20,762 nt of DNA from Deltaproteobacteria bacterium (GTDB taxonomy: Bacteria; UBA10199; SPLOWO2-01-44-7): the NCBI GenBank assembly GCA_030688705.1, contig JAUYJH010000152.1, positions 1 through 20,762 on the forward strand. The letters are read 5' to 3'. The translations under genes and the position numbers were made by a program. The notes below the pieces were generated by a model, which was not told the origin of the DNA, did not search any database, and was given only the letters and a program-made list of their open reading frames with translations. How positions within the stretch are numbered: the first letter of the stretch is position 1; each line of letters begins with the position of its first letter. This document shows positions 1-8,029 of the stretch, one piece after another.

Positions 1-270
1 AAGCCCGCCGATCGATTCCAAACGCTTGGCGATTTCTTTTGCCTTTTGGGGATTATAAATGCGGATGAAACAGTTAACGAATTTTTCGCCATCTCGATTG
101 ATGAAAACCGATTTGGAGGCAAGCCCCGTCGGTTCTTTTCCGTAAGACTCCCGCGCAAAAATATCAAGCAGGGGATCGACCTTGGAGATTTGGGCGAAAA
201 CAGGACCATGGACAATGGACAATGGACCAAGGACAAAAAGCAAAAAAAATGCCGCATGTTTTTTACGCAT
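1..270 (-). CDS. Exported protein of unknown function, N-terminal 90 residues only
   Basis: This is the first 90 codons of a leftward gene that runs off the left edge of the window. The protein starts MRKKH, followed by a hydrophobic core (about residues 6-20) and a VFA-Q junction near residue 26. This is a good signal peptide, so the protein is probably exported. The mature part begins QISKVDPLLDIF and contains SVFINRDGEKFVNCFIR. That stretch vaguely recalls the N-terminal part of some secreted subtilisin-like peptidases, but no catalytic motif is in view, so no function is assigned. An AGGA at 281-284 lies 10 nt upstream of the ATG. Two oddities are described separately: the start codon lies in the stem of a terminator-like hairpin, and the signal peptide is partly encoded by 7-bp tandem repeats. 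Confidence 0.7.
   Translation of the reverse strand, partial: MRKKHAAFFLLFVLGPLSIVHGPVFAQISKVDPLLDIFARESYGKEPTGLASKSVFINRDGEKFVNCFIRIYNPQKAKEIAKRLESIGGL
203..237. repeat. Five tandem heptads (GGACAAT-like) inside a signal peptide
   Basis: On the plus strand the heptads read GGACCAT, GGACAAT, GGACAAT, GGACCAA, GGACAAA. Because 7 is not a multiple of 3, the leftward gene reads the unit in all three frames. This produces the apolar stretch VLGPLSIVHGP of its signal peptide (about residues 12-23). Confidence 0.85.
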
Positions 271-279
271 ACGGCATTT
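242..279 (-). terminator. Rho-independent terminator-like hairpin after the lipoprotein gene
   Basis: Arms 247-258 and 268-279 pair over 12 bp, with one G-U pair in the leftward transcript, around a 9-nt loop. The leftward RNA then runs into U residues (A-tract at 242-249). The hairpin lies about 40 nt after the stop codon of the 916-aa lipoprotein, the usual place for a terminator. Its 5' arm contains the start codon (268-270) of the next leftward gene, so it may also limit that gene's expression. Confidence 0.65.
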
Positions 280-318
280 ATCCTAAATCAGTTGTTATTC
301 CGGCGCAAGAACGGTTTG

Positions 319-3069
319 TTATTCCATCACCACATCCCCTGTAGCAGAACCCTCTTCTACAGCAGGAGGTTCTTCAGGAGCCGGTGCCGAAGGTGCCGGA
401 GTTTCCACAAAACGTATCTCGGGAACATAGGCCCGCATCACGCCACTCTCGGTTGCCAGATACATATAGAAATCGGTTTCATTTTTTTCAGGATCGGACG
501 CATAGACCGGCATGACCGAACGAACCACCAGATCGGCATCGGTCGTGGGGGATGCGTTGGCAAAGGAGGCTCCCGCATCGCGGCTGACATAAAAGCCTGC
601 CGATGTACCGGCATAAACCGTTTTGCCATCGTAGGGATCAACAGAGACGCTATAAGCGGCATTGTTGATATTTTTCTGCGACCAGCGGCCCCCCGCGGCA
701 TTCATCACATAGACACCCTTGGAGGTACCAGCCACTAGCACTTCGGCGTCATCGGTATAGGCGACGGCGACGCTATACACCTCGCCCATCTCCTCACCGC
801 CGGCGGAATCCCAGCTCTTGCCGCCGTTTTCGCTCACATAAACCCCTTTGGACCCCGCGGCGAGAATAACCTCTTTGCCGCCAAGGCTCGTCACTTCAAC
901 ATCGTTCACAACACTGGCGTAGAGGGGGTTATTTTTCTCCCATCCTTGCCATTTTTGACTTCTATAATCTTCAATAAAGGCTTCGGCATTATTCAGATAG
1001 AGCAAGCCTCTGTCGGTCGCCACATAAAGGGCGCCGCTTTCAGAGGCCGCCATATCGCAAACCTGTCCCATGGAAACCAAGTCATTTTTTCCTTTGGATT
1101 TTTTGCCAGGTTGCATTTTTCCGAAACAACCGGGGTGAGTTCCATTATAACCCGCTTTGGAGGCCAACTTCATTAACGGGGCCAACGCTCCCCATTTTGG
1201 ACCATGGATGCTTTCTTTGTAGGTCTTACTCTTATTTTTTTTATTGTCTTCACACTGCGGAGAACAGTTATCCCCGTCAACCATCCGATAAAGAATGGCG
1301 CCCGTTGTCGCCGCAAAGAGAGGGTGTTTTCCGGATCTTGCGGCAATTGCATTAACCGGAAATTCTTTAACTACTTGATCCATGAAATTGACGGTCAGAG
1401 TTTTAGTGACGTCGTCATAGCCCTTCAAGGCACTAAAAAAATCAATTTCCATGCTGTTTACTTTGGGATTGTAATAAAGGGCCTTTGCTTTACCCTCGTT
1501 AAAACCGCCTAAATCCAATCCGACATAGACTCCACTGGGATCCATCTGGTCTTTCACAACACGCACCGCTTTGTCGCCATTGATCGCCTGCAGAACGGCC
1601 AGAGAAATCTTGACCGGCTGTTGGCAATAGTCTTTGCCATTGGCATCCAAGAAAGAGACGGTGTAACCAGATTTGGCGGTTACATTCGCGCTTCCGGCGG
1701 AAACGTTGGTTTCAGCGACCGATGCCCCGTCCCTTGCGACGCGGACCTTGGCGATAGCCGGACCGCCCGCGGGAACATTCCATCGGATATTTATCTCTTC
1801 ACCGGCAAAGACAGCCCCTTTGGCATCGGTATAGGCTTTGTACTGCGAGCAATTGAGCGCCAAGACCGAAGCGGTTACAGCAGAAACATCGGTCACCGGC
1901 TCCTGGCCTTCGACTGTAGCCACCAATTTAAATTCGGTATTTTCATTCACCTGCACGGCCACGGTTCCTTCTGCCGTGGTGATGTTGGCGATTTTTTCGG
2001 CATCGGCCTTAAGGGGCGGCGTTGCCGTAATGGTTATCACGGCGTTGGCCGGCGTTACCTTCCAGGCAAGCGTCACCTGTGCCGGGTAGGAATCGACTTT
2101 CACATCGGGCGATCCGTTCACGGTCAGTTCGGCGCTCAATACCTGTGCCACGCCGATTGTCAGTTCTTTGGTCACCGTCTGATCACCCGCATTGGCAGTC
2201 AAGGTATAAACAGTCTCTTCGGTCGGATGGACTGTGGCACACCCTTTGACCGGCAGGGGATCGGTGGTCACTTCGCTGCCATCCTCCAATTCCATCGCCG
2301 CTGTGGTGGTCGGCTCTTCTGAAGCGCATGTCACCAAAACCACTGTCTCGCCGGTTGAGGCGATGACGGTTATCTCCGCCGTTTCCGGCGTCACATCCCA
2401 CTGCAACACGGCATCAGAATCACCGGAGGCTAAAACATATTTGCCTTCAATTTCTGTTTTGACGGCATCGGAATAAAATTCGTTGATGGCAAGATTGGCA
2501 ACAGGGCGCACCGTCACGGTCACCGATCTTTGCGTAATTTGAGGTTGCGGACCAGCATCAGCCGCAACACATTCTCCGGTATCTGGATTGTAAGTCGTCC
2601 CAAAGGCACAGGATTCCTCTTCGGTCTGTTTGGCAATCGTCATCGAGGGAGGCGCTTCTTCTTCGCCACCTTCTTCACCCTCCGCCCCTTCCCCCTCCGC
2701 AGCCTCCCCTTCAACAGCCGTTCCCGGATTTTTAGTCGCGGTCAGAATAAAGGTGGTGGTTTCTTGCAGATTATCGACCACGGTTGTCGATTTAAAATCT
2801 TTGTCGGTGGCGTAGCTGAATTTATTGTCGGTTGCGGTGGAAACAATCTCCACTTTATCGGCCCCATCCACTTCCCATGAAAGGGTGGTGGACCCCCCCT
2901 GATCGACGGTCAGCGGATCGCCGTTGAATACAACGCTGGGGGGAGAAATATCGGGGTTGAAAGGAGGCGCCTCCGTCGGCAACACACCGTCCGAGCACCC
3001 CATGGCAAGTATGAACGTTCCCATCAACACTCCCCCTAAGAAGTGTTTCAAGCTGTATTTTGTTTTCAT
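319..3069 (-). CDS. Large surface lipoprotein with Ig-like repeats and a C-terminal propeller-like region (916 aa)
   Basis: The N-terminus has a lipoprotein signal: MKTKYSLK, a hydrophobic core, then LAMGC, with Cys25 as the predicted acylated residue. Three or four β-rich Ig-like repeats follow (about 40-115, 185-305, 310-400 and 405-495), each with a pattern such as TLSWEV, LQWDV, LAWKV or IRWNV. A Glu/Gly-rich linker lies near 118-142. The last third (about 580-880) carries repeated blades of the type GVYVSENGGKSWD and GFYVSRDAGASF. These are Asp-box (BNR) motifs typical of sialidase- or YCF48-like β-propellers. The tail is Pro/Ala/Glu-rich. No catalytic site is seen, so a binding or scaffold role at the cell surface is the likely reading. 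It follows the β-barrel-like gene by 49 bp, so the two are probably one operon. The specific function is unknown. Confidence 0.85.
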   Translation of the reverse strand: MKTKYSLKHFLGGVLMGTFILAMGCSDGVLPTEAPPFNPDISPPSVVFNGDPLTVDQGGSTTLSWEVDGADKVEIVSTATDNKFSYATDKDFKSTTVVDNLQETTTFILTATKNPGTAVEGEAAEGEGAEGEEGGEEEAPPSMTIAKQTEEESCAFGTTYNPDTGECVAADAGPQPQITQRSVTVTVRPVANLAINEFYSDAVKTEIEGKYVLASGDSDAVLQWDVTPETAEITVIASTGETVVLVTCASEEPTTTAAMELEDGSEVTTDPLPVKGCATVHPTEETVYTLTANAGDQTVTKELTIGVAQVLSAELTVNGSPDVKVDSYPAQVTLAWKVTPANAVITITATPPLKADAEKIANITTAEGTVAVQVNENTEFKLVATVEGQEPVTDVSAVTASVLALNCSQYKAYTDAKGAVFAGEEINIRWNVPAGGPAIAKVRVARDGASVAETNVSAGSANVTAKSGYTVSFLDANGKDYCQQPVKISLAVLQAINGDKAVRVVKDQMDPSGVYVGLDLGGFNEGKAKALYYNPKVNSMEIDFFSALKGYDDVTKTLTVNFMDQVVKEFPVNAIAARSGKHPLFAATTGAILYRMVDGDNCSPQCEDNKKNKSKTYKESIHGPKWGALAPLMKLASKAGYNGTHPGCFGKMQPGKKSKGKNDLVSMGQVCDMAASESGALYVATDRGLLYLNNAEAFIEDYRSQKWQGWEKNNPLYASVVNDVEVTSLGGKEVILAAGSKGVYVSENGGKSWDSAGGEEMGEVYSVAVAYTDDAEVLVAGTSKGVYVMNAAGGRWSQKNINNAAYSVSVDPYDGKTVYAGTSAGFYVSRDAGASFANASPTTDADLVVRSVMPVYASDPEKNETDFYMYLATESGVMRAYVPEIRFVETPAPSAPAPEEPPAVEEGSATGDVVME

Positions 3070-3118
3070 ATCCCTTTATCCCTTCCTTTTTTCTAACCCT
3101 GTTGAACCCGGACAAAAT

Positions 3119-5527
3119 TTAAAATGTCTTTCCGACCAAGAAAAACACGCTGTTTCTTCCCAAATTTCCGTCTCCGACATTATCTCCATCGTTGATTTTC
3201 AGATAATCACTGAAGTGAAGTGCGCTGAACCCCAACCCCACGAAATCGCCCTCTTTCCACTCGTATCCCAAAACCCCAGTATAAATGCGGCCATTCTGTC
3301 CAACGGTCGCATGCAGAGGATCCAATGTTGGCTTATTAGTATCTATAATCTCTATGGGGGTCCCTTCACGGCCGATAACATCGAGATGATCCCCCCCTCC
3401 TTGGGTTCCGATAAAAAATGTCAGTTTATTCTCAAGGAAAATATGTTTACCAAGCATCATTTTAAGCGCAGGAGTCAGAAAATTTCTATTAGCCCCGTTG
3501 ATGGTGTTGTGGCGCAATTTCCAATCGAACGAAGGAGTCGCTGTCCAATTTGAAATTCCGGGGGCCAAGGTAAGACTAACACCTGCATTGACATTGACAA
3601 ATCTCGGAGTTCCCTCGGGGGCATTGGTTCCGGCGCTGGTGTAAGAGAGTCCGCCATTAGCGGAGGCTTTTCTTGCCGTTCCATTTTTTGAAATTTCCAC
3701 ATCTTTTTTCACCGAGAAACCGCTTGCCACCGCGGCTCCGTCCGCTGCAACCGTCGGCTCAGAATCAATGATGGCCGATTTTGCGGCACCGACAAAAAGC
3801 CAGCCGGAGATTTCAAAATCCTTTTTTCCAGCGGGTCTCCAGATCAGTTGCGGTTTTAATCCAAGCCCTGCATAGCTGTGTTTCCGATCAACAATACCGG
3901 CATCTAGGCCGAAGAGCCATTGGGCCGGTTTTTGATATTTTCCATTGACGATCTTCGTGACAAAATCGTTGAGTCTTTTTTGAACGGCCCAAGGGTTCCC
4001 CGGATTTTTGTCGGGGGTGCTGACGTCAAAGGGATAAGCAATCTGTGCCTGTTCACAATCCCTCTTCAGCTGTTCCACGGCTTGTTTAAATTTTTCTGTA
4101 TCATTGCTTTTGGCATTGAATAATTTTTCGACAAAAATGGCTTCTTTGTCCTTTAATTTTATTTCATAACCCTCCCGCAATTCCAAATCGTATTGCAAAA
4201 CAATTTGTGCTGGAGTCGGACTAGCCTGGTACCCTTCAGGAAGCTTATAAACCCTGCTCCAATTAAGACTAGCCGCGGCTGTCAAGAGTTTTGTAAACCA
4301 TGCTTCATCTGTTTTGATTTTACCTTCGCCATCCATCGTAAAAAGACTGGGGTCTTTTACAGTCAAAGCTTCGACAGTCTCTTTATGTGTCTTGCCAGAC
4401 CAAAGGGCCAGTGTCTGAATCACGGCAGGGGGGTCATCGGCAAACATTCTGGAAAACAACGAAGCCTTGTCTGACGCCGGAACCGATGGGGAGGCCATCC
4501 AATCTTCAAATGCGGGATAATACTCATTCACAACCGTGTTCCATATCGTCTTAAAATTTCCATAATTTGAGGAACGGGCAAAATTGTGGGCCAAGACGGA
4601 ATTAAGAAAAATTTCAGCGGCACTTCCTTGTTTTCCGTCTTCCATGGCTTTGCTGTCATCCAATCGAGTCTGAATTTTGGACACCACTTCAGCACTTTTG
4701 TCATTCATTTTGAGGAGGTTGATCTTTGGAACAGCAACTTCCAAATTTCCGCCATCGATGGGAGTCTGCCACGAAAGATAAGCCCCCATATCAGTCCATT
4801 TGCCCTCCTTGCCTTCCGTGGGAATCCACGCTTTTTGTAAGGCAGTGTTTCCTGTGTAAGAGGGGGCCAAATTGGGCCAAACAAAAATAGATGCCATCAA
4901 ATTTGCGCTAATGGAATTATTTGGTGTGCTAAGTGCCGAGTAGGAAATTTGTCCTTCTGCAATTAAACCAAAAGTATCTCCTGAAGGAATCGGCTCGATA
5001 GTGGCTGACAGACTTCCTGATAAGCCCGATTTTTCTTCTCCTTCTTCGACAGGGACAAAAGGCTCGTTGATTCTGTTGCCATCAATAGTGTGATAACTGT
5101 CCGTGCCCACCGTGCTTGCCGATCTACCCGAATCGGCAGCATTGTTGTTTTCAGCGCCGTTGTTATTGCCAAATCCGAGCAACGCACCATGCATCACTTG
5201 CAAGTTGGGATAATTTTGAAGACTCGGCAGTCTCGCTGTAACCCCTTCCGGATTCGGAGCAGTGACACCAGCATTCAAAGTCTCTGGATGTTCAAAGTAA
5301 TCGCCGGCACATTTGGCGGGATTCAGGGTTGTGCTGGGGTTATCAATATAACAGGAGTCTGAAACAATCTTGTTCAAGGCTTGTGTATTCTCTTCGCTCA
5401 ACCCTTGATGAAATTGATCGTATTGCGTTCCGCATTTTGTCTTTTCCGCCACGTCGGTAGAGCGCGGGTTGTTGCAGAAGTAGGGTTTATTATAGATTCT
5501 GGGTGCCTCTTGTCCGCCTGAAATCAT
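3119..5527 (-). CDS. β-barrel-like envelope protein without a recognisable signal peptide (802 aa)
   Basis: I start this gene at 5527 because a perfect AAGGAGG (5533-5539) lies just upstream of that ATG. A longer reading to 5614 has no such site and would cover the likely promoter. The N-terminal 80 residues hold Cys18, Cys32, Cys59 and Cys73. Residues about 180-300 and 560-802 are rich in alternating polar/apolar β-strands. The middle (about 300-540) looks helical. The chain ends VFFLVGKTF; a C-terminal Phe after such a strand is the recognition signal of many outer-membrane β-barrels. Against this, there is no signal peptide from either start. It is followed by the lipoprotein gene 49 bp downstream. 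I do not recognise the family; the outer-membrane assignment is inference. Confidence 0.75.
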   Translation of the reverse strand: MISGGQEAPRIYNKPYFCNNPRSTDVAEKTKCGTQYDQFHQGLSEENTQALNKIVSDSCYIDNPSTTLNPAKCAGDYFEHPETLNAGVTAPNPEGVTARLPSLQNYPNLQVMHGALLGFGNNNGAENNNAADSGRSASTVGTDSYHTIDGNRINEPFVPVEEGEEKSGLSGSLSATIEPIPSGDTFGLIAEGQISYSALSTPNNSISANLMASIFVWPNLAPSYTGNTALQKAWIPTEGKEGKWTDMGAYLSWQTPIDGGNLEVAVPKINLLKMNDKSAEVVSKIQTRLDDSKAMEDGKQGSAAEIFLNSVLAHNFARSSNYGNFKTIWNTVVNEYYPAFEDWMASPSVPASDKASLFSRMFADDPPAVIQTLALWSGKTHKETVEALTVKDPSLFTMDGEGKIKTDEAWFTKLLTAAASLNWSRVYKLPEGYQASPTPAQIVLQYDLELREGYEIKLKDKEAIFVEKLFNAKSNDTEKFKQAVEQLKRDCEQAQIAYPFDVSTPDKNPGNPWAVQKRLNDFVTKIVNGKYQKPAQWLFGLDAGIVDRKHSYAGLGLKPQLIWRPAGKKDFEISGWLFVGAAKSAIIDSEPTVAADGAAVASGFSVKKDVEISKNGTARKASANGGLSYTSAGTNAPEGTPRFVNVNAGVSLTLAPGISNWTATPSFDWKLRHNTINGANRNFLTPALKMMLGKHIFLENKLTFFIGTQGGGDHLDVIGREGTPIEIIDTNKPTLDPLHATVGQNGRIYTGVLGYEWKEGDFVGLGFSALHFSDYLKINDGDNVGDGNLGRNSVFFLVGKTF

Positions 5528-5532
5528 GAACG

Positions 5533-5539
5533 CCTCCTT
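5533..5539 (-). promoter_or_regulatory. Strong Shine-Dalgarno that fixes the 802-aa start
   Basis: The leftward strand reads AAGGAGG, 5 nt before the ATG at 5525-5527. It favours this start over the upstream in-frame ATG at 5614. Confidence 0.85.
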
Positions 5540-5575
5540 AAATATATTTGCGACTCTTCCCCTATCCATTACTGG

Positions 5576-5601
5576 TATCGTCTCCCCTCCAAAAAAGTTG
5601 C
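5576..5601 (-). promoter_or_regulatory. Candidate ECF-sigma-like promoter of the envelope operon
   Basis: The leftward strand reads GCAACTTTT, 12 nt, then CGATA. The same two blocks with 12-13 nt between them occur upstream of two other genes in this window (16263-16289 and 18536-18561). The AAC core of the -35 and the CG start of the -10 are typical of promoters read by ECF sigma factors. Transcription would start near 5570, giving a leader of about 40 nt before the ATG at 5527. Confidence 0.5.
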
Positions 5602-5845
5602 TTACTTTTTTCACTTTTTTTAAAGATTTTTTTTAGGCAAAAAAGTCAAGTGATTACAATATGTTAGATGTTAACACTCCATTTAAAACAGAGTTTGCAG
5701 AGGAAAATTTTAGAATTTGTCAACAGGATGCGACACTGTGTCTCGTGTTAAAACAGCTTTTTCCTCCAACTCGAAATTAGGTGCTCCACGCCCTGGCACA
5801 ACGCTTGCAATCCAAAATCGGGTCAATAAACAAAAAGGAGGATTT

Positions 5846-6892
5846 ATGACGGACAGCACTCGTTTCGTACGCAGGGAAGAAACCAAAGTTGTCGAGGGAA
5901 AATTATTTCGACTCCCTTATGTGGAGGACCAATGGAAGACACAAAGATCCCAAAAAGCAAAAACATTGGGTGCCATGAGCTCTAGCACCTGTGACAAGCT
6001 TTCTGTTGGTGAAACAGACTTGTCCTGCAATAAATCGTTGTGGGGTGGTTGTGAACAGTACGAAACGGTATATAAAATGGATAACTCGAAAAAATGTAAT
6101 GAATTTGGGAATTGCAATAATGAAAACCGGGTTTGTATTAGTCGGGAATACATCGGAAACGAAGCTAAATTTTGGGTCGCCTATCAAAACTTAAACAATA
6201 TTCATCAGGACAGCCGTTTCTTAAGGGGAGATGACAATGTCTATTTTACTCAAAGAGGAAAAGAGTCCTCTCTCGATTTAAAAGATCGGGCAACCGCACA
6301 ACAAGCTGCGCGCCTTTTAGGAGATTTGAAAACCCTCAACTTAAATATAGAGAGGCAACCCTCGAACGAGGAAGCGCGGTTTATCCAGCAGGTTGAGGCC
6401 GAGAGCAAGCAAATAGAACAGGCAATAGAGGTCCATAAAGCGTCTGTGGCAAGAAATGAAAAGGTAAATCAGGTAATAGGCAAAGTGGGAGAACTGTCAC
6501 CGGATGAAAGAAACCGTCTGTTGGACTCCTTGTCAGGCGGAAAACACAGGGAAAAACAGACAGAACAAGCGCACAATGAAAAACCCAATTTTTATGCGGC
6601 CTGTGCCAAAGTCTATCGCAAATCAAATCTGGCGGAACAGTATAAAGAAATCTTCACTAAAACATGGAGAATAGAAAATGATATTTTTTCCTGTATGACG
6701 TATCTGGAAACCCAGCTCACAAGTTTGGAATCTATTCAGTCCAAATGCAAAAACAATTCTGTTTGCACGGCTGAAAAAATTTCCCGATTGGCAACAGGCA
6801 CTTTATCTCCCGACAGCGGCTGGGGTGATTTGTTTGATAAGACAGCGATGGAATTTGTCAAAAACTATGTGCGGTCGTCAAATCGTAATTAA
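5846..6892 (+). CDS. Cys-rich protein of unknown function (348 aa)
   Basis: The start is set by AAGGAGG at 5835-5841, 4 nt before the ATG; an upstream in-frame ATG at 5717 has no such site. The protein has six Cys between residues 49 and 97 (49, 61, 69, 84, 90, 97), set in Asn-, Gly- and Ser-rich sequence. A charged helical segment follows (about 130-235) that is likely to form a coiled coil. Four more Cys lie in the C-terminal third, within ACAKVY, FSCMTY and SKCKNNSVC. Paired Cys of this kind suggest a disulfide-stabilised or metal-binding protein, yet no signal peptide or membrane segment is visible. It diverges from the 802-aa envelope gene, which also has N-terminal Cys and no signal peptide, so the two may be functionally linked. 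I do not recognise the family. Confidence 0.75.
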   Translation: MTDSTRFVRREETKVVEGKLFRLPYVEDQWKTQRSQKAKTLGAMSSSTCDKLSVGETDLSCNKSLWGGCEQYETVYKMDNSKKCNEFGNCNNENRVCISREYIGNEAKFWVAYQNLNNIHQDSRFLRGDDNVYFTQRGKESSLDLKDRATAQQAARLLGDLKTLNLNIERQPSNEEARFIQQVEAESKQIEQAIEVHKASVARNEKVNQVIGKVGELSPDERNRLLDSLSGGKHREKQTEQAHNEKPNFYAACAKVYRKSNLAEQYKEIFTKTWRIENDIFSCMTYLETQLTSLESIQSKCKNNSVCTAEKISRLATGTLSPDSGWGDLFDKTAMEFVKNYVRSSNRN

Positions 6893-6914
6893 AAAATCGA
6901 AGGGTGAAGTCAGC

Positions 6915-6943
6915 TTGACCCCTCTGTTAACTTCTGTTTATCT
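6915..6943 (+). promoter_or_regulatory. Candidate sigma-70 promoter of hemE
   Basis: TTGACC (6915-6920) and TTATCT (6938-6943) are separated by 17 nt. Transcription would start at or next to the hemE ATG at 6950, which has no Shine-Dalgarno, so the message could be leaderless. Confidence 0.4.
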
Positions 6944-6949
6944 GCCGGC

Positions 6950-8029
6950 ATGTTTTCACAAGAGAGATTCTTGAAGGCATGTCGGCTTTCTCTTTCCGGC
7001 CGGCCGCCGGTTTGGCTGATGCGACAGGCGGGCCGGGCACTGCCGGAATACCGTGCCATCCGCGAAAAACACGGGTTTATGGAGATGCTTTCCACTCCGG
7101 AGCTCATCGTCGAAGTCTCTTTGCAGCCGTGGCGGCGTTTCAAGATGGATGCCGTGATTGTTTTTTCCGATATTCTTCTGATCCCGTGGAAAATGGGGAT
7201 GGATCTGAAATTTATCGAAGGCCAAGGCCCCAAATTTTCAAAATTGATTGAAACGGAAAAAGATGTGGAGAGTTTGCAGTCGATCACGCCGGAAAAAGAT
7301 TGTCCCTTTTTGCTAACCGCGTTGCGACAGCTTAGAAAAGAAATCAGAAACAACGCGGCGCTTCTTGGGTTTGCAGGAAGTCCGTGGACGGTGGCATCGT
7401 ATATGTTATCGGGTGTCATTCTGAGTCCTGAGCTTGTCGAAGGGCGAAGAATCTCGGGATCCTTCGCTGACGCTCAGGATGACACCGTGGACACCGTAAA
7501 AATATTGCTCGAGAAGCTCACACAACAAACCATCGTCTATCTTAAAGCCCAGATTGAAGCGGGTGTCGATGCGGTGCAAATTTTTGACAGTTGGGGCGGC
7601 AGTCTTTCGGCAGAAGAGTATGCCGTCTGGTCGGCCCCCTATATTAAAGAGGTGGTCGCGGCACTCAAGCCGACCGGGGTTCCCACTATCCTATATATAA
7701 AGGATAGCCGGCATCTTTTGGATCAAATGGTCTCCACAGGGGTCGATGTGATTTCGGTTGGCTGGGAGACGCCGTTGGAATTAGCCCGCAAAAAACGTTG
7801 CGCCATTCAGGGAAACCTCGATCCCCATATCCTCATGCAGGCCACACCCGATGAAGTTCGTGAAAAGACGCAAAATATGTTAAATGAGATGAAAAATTAT
7901 CCCGGCTATATTGCCAACTTGGGGCATGGGGTTTTGCCGAAGACCCCTTTGGAAAATATCGCGGCGTTTGTGGAGACGGTTAAACGGTGTCATTGCGAGG
8001 AGCCGCAGGCGACGAAGCAATCTAAATGA
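6950..8029 (+). CDS. hemE: Uroporphyrinogen decarboxylase carrying an in-frame palindromic-repeat insertion
   Basis: This cytosolic heme-biosynthesis enzyme removes four carboxyls from uroporphyrinogen III to give coproporphyrinogen III. Family hallmarks are all present: MRQAGRALPEYR (Arg25, Arg29), FSDIL (Asp74), GSPWTVASYM (Tyr151), FDSWGG (Ser214), QGNLDP and NLGHG (His326). Residues 156-178 are encoded by a palindromic repeat (7415-7483). They stand where the family normally has a Gly-rich loop (EGGGS-like) followed by a helix. The last 13 residues, from CHCEE to the stop, come from a second repeat, which also supplies the TGA. The gene lies just ahead of hemH. No Shine-Dalgarno precedes the ATG. 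The enzyme looks intact apart from the repeat-derived segments; whether it is fully active cannot be judged here. Confidence 0.96.
   Translation: MFSQERFLKACRLSLSGRPPVWLMRQAGRALPEYRAIREKHGFMEMLSTPELIVEVSLQPWRRFKMDAVIVFSDILLIPWKMGMDLKFIEGQGPKFSKLIETEKDVESLQSITPEKDCPFLLTALRQLRKEIRNNAALLGFAGSPWTVASYMLSGVILSPELVEGRRISGSFADAQDDTVDTVKILLEKLTQQTIVYLKAQIEAGVDAVQIFDSWGGSLSAEEYAVWSAPYIKEVVAALKPTGVPTILYIKDSRHLLDQMVSTGVDVISVGWETPLELARKKRCAIQGNLDPHILMQATPDEVREKTQNMLNEMKNYPGYIANLGHGVLPKTPLENIAAFVETVKRCHCEEPQATKQSK
7415..7483. repeat. Palindromic repeat family B, full copy, inside hemE
   Basis: The 69-bp element runs from GTCATTCTGAG to CTCAGGATGAC, with internal CGAAGGGCGAAGAATC and GGATCCTTCGCT. It forms an imperfect inverted repeat and is open in the hemE frame over 23 codons. 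Related partial copies lie at 9059-9099, 9662-9686 and 10311-10369. Confidence 0.9.

Larger units (their letters stand above)
5528..5845. other. 318-bp AT-rich divergent control region
   Basis: This region separates the leftward 802-aa gene from the rightward 348-aa gene and should hold both promoters. For the leftward gene it contains the AAGGAGG site and an ECF-like promoter (both listed). For the rightward gene a TACAAT at 5655-5660 could be a -10 box, though I see no good -35 and the leader would be about 180 nt. Several A/T runs lie between 5591 and 5644. No further gene is seen here. Confidence 0.6.

Noticed and set aside
1621..2322. A 233-codon open frame on the plus strand opposite the lipoprotein gene
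   Set aside because: It is antisense to a long gene with a lipobox and clear repeats, and its product is unlike known proteins (His/Gly/Arg-rich).
5528..5614. A 29-residue N-terminal extension of the 802-aa protein starting at 5614
   Set aside because: AAGGAGG directly precedes the ATG at 5527, and the likely promoter lies inside the would-be extension.
5717..5845. A 43-residue N-terminal extension of the 348-aa protein
   Set aside because: No ribosome site at 5717, whereas AAGGAGG sits just before 5846.
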